Part shown: positions 1 through 4,714 of the stretch, one piece after another | Layout of the letters: every line of letters begins with the position of its first letter | How positions within the stretch are numbered: the stretch's first letter is position 1 | NCBI GenBank assembly: GCA_947258945.1 | Contig: CAMYKJ010000023.1 | Location: 1 to 7,462, forward strand | Length of the DNA: 7,462 nt | Origin: an uncultured Ectothiorhodospiraceae bacterium | Lineage (GTDB): Bacteria; Pseudomonadota; Gammaproteobacteria; UBA9214 | Reading direction: 5' to 3' | Translations under genes and position numbers: made by a program | Notes under the pieces: generated by a model | What the model was told of the DNA's origin: nothing | Databases searched by the model: none | The model's input: only the letters and a program-made list of their open reading frames with translations

Positions 1-813
1 ACAGCCGGCCGGCAGCGGCGGCAACTCGCCCAGCCTGATCCACGGATTTTCCGGGCCGTGGTAATCCGAGCCGCACGAGGCGAGCAGGCCCTCGTTGCGG
101 CACAGTGTTGCCATGCTCCTGACCTGGTCCGGCGTGTGGCTGCCGGACACGACCTCCATGCCTGCACCGCCACATTCCCGGAACTCGCCGATGCAGCGCC
201 GCAGTTTGCTTGCACTCATGCGATAGCGCGCCGGGTGCGCCAGCACGGCCATGCCACCGGCCGCGCGGATCCACGCCAGCACTTCATCCAGCGCGGCCCA
301 GTCGCCGCTGACATAACCCGGCCTGTTGTTGACCAGGTAACGGCGAAACACCTCGCGCATACTGCCGGCATGGCCCTGCTCGACCAGGAAACGGGCGAAG
401 TGGGTCCGGCTCACGATCCGACCCTGTGCCAGGCGGCGGGCGCCGTCCCAGGCCCCGGGGATCCCGGCCCGGGCGAGGCGCCGGCCGATTTCCTCCGCGC
501 GCCAGTCGCGGAACGCCGACAACTGCCCGAGGCCCTGGCCGAGCAGCATATTGTGCGGATCGATGCCCAGGCCGAGCACGTGCAGGGTCTGCGACTGCCA
601 GCTTACGGAAATTTCCACACCGGGCACCAGCCGCATGCCCGCCAGCGCGGCACTGGTCTGTGCCTCGGCAATCCCGTCCACCGAGTCATGGTCTGTGAGT
701 GCCAGCACATCCACGCCGGCCGTCACGGCGGCTTGCACGAGTTCGTCCGGACTCAGGGTGCCGTCCGAGGCAAGCGAATGGCTGTGCAGATCGTAGTGCA
801 TCATCCGCTGCAT
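1..813 (-). CDS. rnm: RNase AM / PHP-domain phosphoesterase (YciV/TrpH family), 3' end missing
   Basis: The minus strand reads open from an ATG at 813-811 to the window edge, giving 271 residues; family members are about 280-290 aa, so only a short C-terminal tail is missing. The PHP metal-binding motifs are all visible: DLHSHSLASDG near residues 8-18, LTDHD at 39-43, GVEIS near 67, HPARY near 195 and GSDYHG at 248-253. These residues bind the metal cluster that hydrolyses phosphoester bonds. Characterised relatives are cytoplasmic 5'-3' exoribonucleases (E. coli RNase AM, formerly YciV, which trims rRNA 5' ends) or 3',5'-nucleoside bisphosphate phosphatases. I cannot choose between these substrates from sequence. 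ATGs at 804 and 801 are alternative starts, and no clear Shine-Dalgarno separates the three. The gene diverges from the operon beginning at 930. Confidence 0.93.
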   Translation of the reverse strand, partial: MQRMMHYDLHSHSLASDGTLSPDELVQAAVTAGVDVLALTDHDSVDGIAEAQTSAALAGMRLVPGVEISVSWQSQTLHVLGLGIDPHNMLLGQGLGQLSAFRDWRAEEIGRRLARAGIPGAWDGARRLAQGRIVSRTHFARFLVEQGHAGSMREVFRRYLVNNRPGYVSGDWAALDEVLAWIRAAGGMAVLAHPARYRMSASKLRRCIGEFRECGGAGMEVVSGSHTPDQVRSMATLCRNEGLLASCGSDYHGPENPWIRLGELPPLPAGC

Positions 814-874
814 TTTACAGGACCGGCCTGCCCGCTGCTGACATAAACACAATCCCGTCGGGGTATCCCCGTTC

Positions 875-903
875 GCGACAGCGGGCCGAAGACTGTTAAC
901 ATA
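875..903 (+). promoter_or_regulatory. Candidate promoter for the 930-3670 operon
   Basis: GCGACA (875-880) and TAACAT (898-903) each match the sigma70 consensus at 4 of 6 bases and are separated by 17 bp. This would start transcription near 910, about 20 nt before the ATG at 930. The -10 overlaps an 8-bp palindrome, TGTTAACA (894-901), and a 5-bp inverted repeat, CGGGG-tat-CCCCG, lies just upstream at 859-871. The 814-929 gap must also hold the promoter of the divergent RNase AM gene, for which I see no convincing boxes. This is a weak match based on sequence only. Confidence 0.3.
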
Positions 904-929
904 GCGCCTCCATCGCCACAGTTAAGGCC

Positions 930-1661
930 ATGCAACTACCGACGGGACAACTGGACACCCTGCGCACGGATGCCACGGCGCTGCTGGATGCCTGTGCCGC
1001 AGCCGGGATCCCCGCCGAAGACAGCGAAACCAGCCTGGCGGTGCTGGAACAGGCCTTCGACCAGTTGTTCGAGGTGCTGGCACGTGCCGAATCCGACCTG
1101 CAGTCCGGCGGCAATACCGGCGCGGGCGATTTGACGGAGCTGGGCGAATATGCCCTGAAACTGATTGAAAATCTCGCCGCCCGGGTCGGACAGACCGGCG
1201 ATGACAGTCTGCGCCAGACGCTGGCCATGCTGACGGTCAATCTGGCCCTGTGGATTGCCCGTCATGACGGTGTGATCGACACGCTGGAGCCGGTGGTCGA
1301 TGCCCTCGCCCTGTTCGCCAATACCACGTCAGATACACACGCCCTGGCAGGTCTCCACGACATCATCGGCACCATCGTCGAGGCGGTTTCGCCGGTCATC
1401 AGCCAGGACCTCGAGAAGGTCAATCCCGGTCGACCCTGGCGTGTGCTGCTGCTGAACCAGAGTATCGTGGCGACGCGCAGTCACAATACGGAACTGATGG
1501 AACAGGCGTTTGCCAGATTGACCGAAAATTTGCCGGAGGATGCCGCCCGCTTCTTTACCGAGGGCATGCAGCAAATGGACGCGCTGGATTATCCACAGCA
1601 TGTTCGCGAGGTCATGGCCCGCTATCACCGGCAATGGAACGTCGACCGCTCGCTGCATTAA
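930..1661 (+). CDS. Unrecognised 243-aa helical protein, first gene of the operon
   Basis: I do not recognise this family. The 243-aa product is acidic to neutral and rich in Leu, Ala and Glu, with the character of an all-helical soluble protein. It has no signal peptide, no membrane segment, no Cys-rich or nucleotide-binding motif, and a single Cys near residue 22. Amphipathic stretches such as LEQAFDQLFEVLARAESDL (about 39-57) and the block around 63-110 suggest a helical bundle. Coding is supported by an uninterrupted frame with GC-rich third positions and by its co-directional place 39 bp before yciB. The ATG at 930 is the only sensible start, but the only AAGG-like sequence (923-927) lies just 2 nt before it, so initiation may be weak or SD-independent. 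Position suggests an envelope or division-related context; no function can be assigned. Confidence 0.82.
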   Translation: MQLPTGQLDTLRTDATALLDACAAAGIPAEDSETSLAVLEQAFDQLFEVLARAESDLQSGGNTGAGDLTELGEYALKLIENLAARVGQTGDDSLRQTLAMLTVNLALWIARHDGVIDTLEPVVDALALFANTTSDTHALAGLHDIIGTIVEAVSPVISQDLEKVNPGRPWRVLLLNQSIVATRSHNTELMEQAFARLTENLPEDAARFFTEGMQQMDALDYPQHVREVMARYHRQWNVDRSLH

Positions 1662-1700
1662 TCGCAACGCCTTTCACCCGATCACACGACCCGGCCAGCC

Positions 1701-2243
1701 ATGAAATTTCTTTTCGACCTGTTTCCGATCATCCTGTTTTTCATCGCCTACAAGATGTATGACATCTATGTGGCAACGGCGGTCGCCATTGCCGCGGCAT
1801 TCGTGCAGACCGGGCTGTTCTGGGTGAAAAACCGCCGCTTCGAAAAGATGCACTTGATTACCCTCGGCATCCTCATCGTGTTCGGCGGCCTGACGCTGGC
1901 ATTGCGCGACCCGGTATTCATCAAGTGGAAACCGACCGTGGTCAACTGGCTGTTCGCGGCCGTCTTCACGGGCGCCCGCCTGTTCAGCAAGACCAGCCTG
2001 ATCGAGCGCATGATGGGACATGCCGTTACGGTGCCGGCGCCCGTCTGGGACCGGCTCAACTGGGCATGGATCGTGTTCTTTATCTTCATCGGCATTATCA
2101 ACCTGTACGTCGCATTCAATTTCAGCGAGGAAACCTGGGTCAATTTCAAGCTGTTCGGCATGATGGGACTGACCCTGGTGTTTGTCTTCGGGCAGGCGTT
2201 TTATCTCGGCCGCTACATGGAAACCACGGAGGACAAGCAGTAA
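1701..2243 (+). CDS. yciB: Inner membrane protein YciB (septation protein A, IspZ family)
   Basis: The 180-aa product matches the length of E. coli YciB (179 aa) and carries its typical features: a start in [14 protein letters not shown], then [11 protein letters not shown] near residues 17-27, FGGLTL near 61-66, FIKWKPTV near 73-80, [10 protein letters not shown] near 112-121 and WVNFKLFG near 145-152. About five hydrophobic segments predict a polytopic inner membrane protein. YciB in enterics contributes to cell envelope integrity and interacts with division and elongation proteins; the Shigella homologue was named for septation defects. The biochemical activity is unknown. The start fits the family N-terminus, although no clear Shine-Dalgarno precedes it. 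Its stop codon overlaps the start of yciI (TAATG), consistent with translational coupling. Confidence 0.96.
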   Translation: MKFLFDLFPIILFFIAYKMYDIYVATAVAIAAAFVQTGLFWVKNRRFEKMHLITLGILIVFGGLTLALRDPVFIKWKPTVVNWLFAAVFTGARLFSKTSLIERMMGHAVTVPAPVWDRLNWAWIVFFIFIGIINLYVAFNFSEETWVNFKLFGMMGLTLVFVFGQAFYLGRYMETTEDKQ

Positions 2244-2542
2244 TGCTGTATGCCATCATCAGCCAGGATCGCGACAACAGCCTGGCCGACCGCCTGCAGG
2301 CCCGCCCAGCCCACCTGGAACGCCTGCAGGCACTGCAGGCCGGGGGACGCCTGCTGCTGGCGGGACCCCACCCGGCCATCGACAGCGAGGACCCGGGCGA
2401 GGCCGGCTTCAGCGGCAGCCTGGTGGTCGCCGAGTTCCCCTCGCTGGAGGCGGCACAATCCTGGGCCGATGCGGACCCTTACGTTGCGGCCGGCGTCTAT
2501 GCACAGGTCGTCGTCAAACCCTTTCGCAAGGTACTGCCCTGA
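2243..2542 (+). CDS. yciI: YciI family protein
   Basis: This 99-aa protein is close to E. coli YciI in length and sequence: RPAHLERLQ (21-29), [14 protein letters not shown] (35-48), [10 protein letters not shown] (50-59), the run ending [12 protein letters not shown] (75-86) and VKPFRKV (91-97). YciI proteins form dimeric ferredoxin-like alpha/beta folds with a conserved His-Asp pair, here H24 and D78, proposed to be catalytic; the physiological reaction is not known. The start is set by a good Shine-Dalgarno, GGAGG at 2228-2232, 10 nt upstream and inside the end of yciB. The ATG shares one base with the yciB stop. The next gene begins 1 bp after the stop, so this gene sits in the tightest part of the operon. 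Confidence 0.96.
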   Translation: MLYAIISQDRDNSLADRLQARPAHLERLQALQAGGRLLLAGPHPAIDSEDPGEAGFSGSLVVAEFPSLEAAQSWADADPYVAAGVYAQVVVKPFRKVLP

Positions 2543-2543
2543 A

Positions 2544-2816
2544 ATGTCTGACATGCGCACTGCAATGATCCGTTTACGCATCGAACAGGCACTGCAGCCG
2601 CTGAGCCTCGAGATCATCGATGAAAGCGCCAAACATGCCGGCCATGCCGGTGCCGCCGGTGGCGGCGGCCACTACATCGTCAACATCGTTGCCGCCGCAT
2701 TTGCCGGCAAAAGTCCGATCCAGCGCCACAGGCTGGTTTACGATGCCGTAGATGATATGATGCACAGCGAAATTCATGCCCTCAGCATCCAGGCCAGAAC
2801 CCCCGAAGAAAGCTGA
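2544..2816 (+). CDS. bolA: BolA family protein
   Basis: The 90-aa product has the compact BolA fold signature: a loop with HAGHAG (31-36) followed by four glycines and HY (43-44), then VNIVAAAFAGKS (46-57), the hallmark RHRLVY (61-66) containing the invariant His62, and IHALSIQARTPEE (77-89) at the C-terminus. BolA proteins pair with monothiol glutaredoxins to bind or transfer [2Fe-2S] clusters. E. coli BolA also acts as a stress-responsive regulator affecting morphology and envelope genes. The usual Ser in the IVS motif is Ala here. ATG 2544 lies 1 bp after the yciI stop with AAGG at 2528-2531; an in-frame ATG at 2553 is a possible alternative. I cannot fully separate BolA from the paralogue IbaG, but the long glycine-rich loop favours BolA. 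Confidence 0.93.
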   Translation: MSDMRTAMIRLRIEQALQPLSLEIIDESAKHAGHAGAAGGGGHYIVNIVAAAFAGKSPIQRHRLVYDAVDDMMHSEIHALSIQARTPEES

Positions 2817-2845
2817 TTGTCCAAAACCTACAGAAGGTATACTCA

Positions 2846-3670
2846 ATGAACGTTCGTTATCTATTCTTAGCCGCAGCCATGCTCTCCGTCACCGGCTGCG
2901 ATCAGATGCAGTCCGCGCTCAACACTCCCGGAAGTGCCCCCGCAGCCGTAACCGGTGATGTCATTGCAACGGTCAACGGCGCACCCATCACGCAGCAGGT
3001 ACTGGACGTGTATAACCGCCAGCGTGCCGCAAAAGGCGCCCAGCCGGACGCCGATAATCCGGACGGGCCGCTCAACGAGTTGATCGCGCTGGAATTGATG
3101 CGGCAGGAAGCCGTCAGCAATGGCGCGGATGCCGACCCCGTTATCAGTGCCACACTCAACCAGCTGGAACGCAGCACGCTCGCCGGTGCCGCCATCAAGG
3201 CCTTCATGACGAACACCGAAATCAGCGATGCAGAAGTCCGCGAGATGTATGACACCAACATCGGTAAATCAGGCAAGGAATACAATGCCCGCCACATCCT
3301 GGTCGAGACCGAGGAAGATGCAAACGAGGTCATCGCGTCGCTGGACGCGGGCGGCGACTTCGTCGAACTGGCAAAGGAAAAATCCACCGGACCTTCGGGC
3401 CCGCAGGGCGGTGAACTGGGCTGGTTCGGTGCCGGACAGATGGTCAAGCCGTTTTCCGATGCCGCGGCTGCGCTGGAGAAAGGCAGCTACACCAGGCAAC
3501 CCGTGAAGACCCAGTTCGGCTGGCATGTCATCCGTCTGGAAGACATCCGCGACAGCACACCCCCGCCCTTCGAAGATGTCAAGGACCGGCTGAAAATGAT
3601 GCTCACCAACCAGAAGTTGCAGCAGCACGTCGAGCAGGCCAGAAATTCGGCCACCATCGACATCAAGTAA
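2846..3670 (+). CDS. PpiC-type peptidyl-prolyl isomerase lipoprotein (SurA/PrsA-like)
   Basis: The 274-aa product starts with a lipoprotein signal, LSVTGC, so Cys18 is the predicted lipidated residue. A low-complexity tether follows, then a SurA-N-like helical chaperone segment (about 38-130, starting VIATVNGAPIT). A single parvulin domain spans about 147-236 with ARHILV (His150), GGELGWFGAGQMVKPF (188-203) and TQFGWHVIRLED (222-233, His227), and a helical tail closes the protein. Parvulins catalyse cis-trans isomerisation of proline peptide bonds and help periplasmic proteins fold. Residue +2 after the Cys is Asp, which in the E. coli Lol system favours retention in the inner membrane, so the domain would face the periplasm from the inner membrane. 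The start is supported by AGAAGG at 2832-2837, 8 nt before the ATG. It is the last gene of the operon. Confidence 0.94.
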   Translation: MNVRYLFLAAAMLSVTGCDQMQSALNTPGSAPAAVTGDVIATVNGAPITQQVLDVYNRQRAAKGAQPDADNPDGPLNELIALELMRQEAVSNGADADPVISATLNQLERSTLAGAAIKAFMTNTEISDAEVREMYDTNIGKSGKEYNARHILVETEEDANEVIASLDAGGDFVELAKEKSTGPSGPQGGELGWFGAGQMVKPFSDAAAALEKGSYTRQPVKTQFGWHVIRLEDIRDSTPPPFEDVKDRLKMMLTNQKLQQHVEQARNSATIDIK

Positions 3671-3680
3671 ACCGCCTGTC

Positions 3681-3708
3681 CCGGCCGGCAGCCACGGCTG
3701 CCGGCCGG
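3681..3708. terminator. GC-rich hairpin between convergent genes, probable bidirectional terminator
   Basis: CCGGCCGGCAGCC (3681-3693) is the perfect reverse complement of GGCTGCCGGCCGG (3696-3708). This gives a stem of 12 bp with a 4-nt loop if the innermost pair opens. It lies between the stop of the parvulin gene (3670) and the stop of the convergent ATPase-like gene (3716), where a shared terminator is expected. Neither side has a run of T residues, so it is not a classical intrinsic terminator. It may act as a transcript 3'-end stabiliser or assist Rho. Confidence 0.55.
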
Positions 3709-3715
3709 CTTCCGC

Positions 3716-4627
3716 CTAGCGCAGTTGTTCCGTGATGGCCGGCCCGGCAGCGGATGCATTACCCCCGTCATCCGCATCACCACTGGCCGGCGCTGTATCC
3801 AGCAAGGCATCGCCCGGCAGCTGAATCGGCGAGCGAATGATGTCGATGAAGCGCGCCCACCAGGCGGTGAGGGGATCCGCTGCCGCATCGCCGGGCATCG
3901 AGTCGATGTCATCGGCAATCACCACGATCCCCGCCGCCGCCTCCGAGTCGGGGAACACGGCACTGAAGGCCTGCCGGTAGCGCTCCGCACGCGGCACACT
4001 CGAATCCTCGAGGATCACCCAGGGCGGGCGGGTTTTCATGCCGAGATGCTGGCTGGTCTCCTGGTTGAATACGTAGTGAATGTCGTGGGCATCCATGGCG
4101 CTGGACACGCGGTTTACGAGCAGGCGCAGTTCGCCGCTGAAACCGTTCAGCTGCAGTACCCGCAACAGGGCGAAAGCTTCCGCCAGTGACCGGCTGTCGG
4201 GCGTGACCACCAGCATGATGACCGGGGATGCCAGACAACAGCTGACCAGTTCACGCGGCGCCATGCCGGAAGTATCCACGATGAACTCGTCGTATCCCTC
4301 CTCGACGTCCATGGACTGTACGCACGGCATCAGCAGTTCATCCGGTGCAGTCGGCCACTCCGCCAGCGGTATCAGGCAGGACAGGATATCGATGCCGAGA
4401 TAGCCGCGACTGATGACATGCTGCTGTTCCTGTTCGGCTGCTGTTTGCTGGCGGCGCTCGATGAGCGGCTGTATGTCAATGAACTGTTCGACCGGCGTGT
4501 CGCCATCCGGGATATGGAACAACGCAACCTGCCGCCCGCGACGCACCAGTTCGAGAGACAGGTTGACGGCAAGGTGTGTCTTGCCGACGCCTGCAATACC
4601 GCCTGTTATTGTGATTATTCTTGTCAT
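3716..4627 (-). CDS. Degenerate MinD/ParA-family (FlhG/FleN-like) P-loop protein
   Basis: From the ATG at 4627 the product is 303 aa. The N-terminus TRIITITGGIAGVGKTHLA resembles the FleN/FlhG P-loop, with GVGKT at 13-17, and the downstream spacing follows that family. FIVDTSG (115-121, Asp118) is a Walker B-like strand, and SPVIMLVVTPDSRSLAEAF (134-152) resembles the FleN segment after it. Family members are cytoplasmic ATPases that dimerise on ATP and position cell structures or set flagellar number. Two key features are missing. The signature Lys before the GVGKT core is Ile11 (followed by Ala12), and the acidic DxD at the end of the next strand is H-I-P at 38-40. The C-terminus from about 275 is Ala/Gly/Asp-rich and probably disordered. 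A TTG at 4669 would add 14 residues but lies outside the conserved start. The GGDEF-EAL gene lies 87 bp upstream on the same strand. Confidence 0.85.
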   Translation of the reverse strand: MTRIITITGGIAGVGKTHLAVNLSLELVRRGRQVALFHIPDGDTPVEQFIDIQPLIERRQQTAAEQEQQHVISRGYLGIDILSCLIPLAEWPTAPDELLMPCVQSMDVEEGYDEFIVDTSGMAPRELVSCCLASPVIMLVVTPDSRSLAEAFALLRVLQLNGFSGELRLLVNRVSSAMDAHDIHYVFNQETSQHLGMKTRPPWVILEDSSVPRAERYRQAFSAVFPDSEAAAGIVVIADDIDSMPGDAAADPLTAWWARFIDIIRSPIQLPGDALLDTAPASGDADDGGNASAAGPAITEQLR

Positions 4628-4636
4628 CTCTGTCTT

Positions 4637-4649
4637 GCGTGGTTCACGC
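4637..4649 (-). other. Small hairpin just upstream of the ATPase-like gene
   Basis: The minus strand carries GCGTG-AAC-CACGC, a perfect 5-bp stem with a 3-nt loop, ending 9 nt before the ATG at 4627. The 9 nt between it and the start contain only a weak purine stretch (AAGACAGAG) as ribosome binding site. The hairpin could modulate translation of the downstream gene or mark the end of upstream transcripts, but a stem this short can occur by chance. Confidence 0.3.
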
Positions 4650-4714
4650 CTGCCGGGCTGAACAATCAATCCTGTATGTCGATATCGTGAATCATTTTCC
4701 CGTTGTCGCGTTAC

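Noticed and set aside
58..846. 262-codon open frame on the plus strand opposite the RNase AM gene
   Set aside because: It is antisense to a gene with all PHP motifs; its His/Arg/Ala-rich product has no recognisable domain. Long antisense frames are common in GC-rich DNA.
2838..2843. TATACT as a -10 box for the parvulin gene
   Set aside because: It lies between the Shine-Dalgarno and the ATG, so a transcript from it would lack the ribosome site, and there is no -35 at a proper distance.
4628..4669. Upstream TTG start (4669) adding 14 residues to the ATPase-like protein
   Set aside because: Family members begin a few residues before the first strand and P-loop, which fits ATG 4627. The extension is Arg/Pro-rich and lacks a ribosome site.
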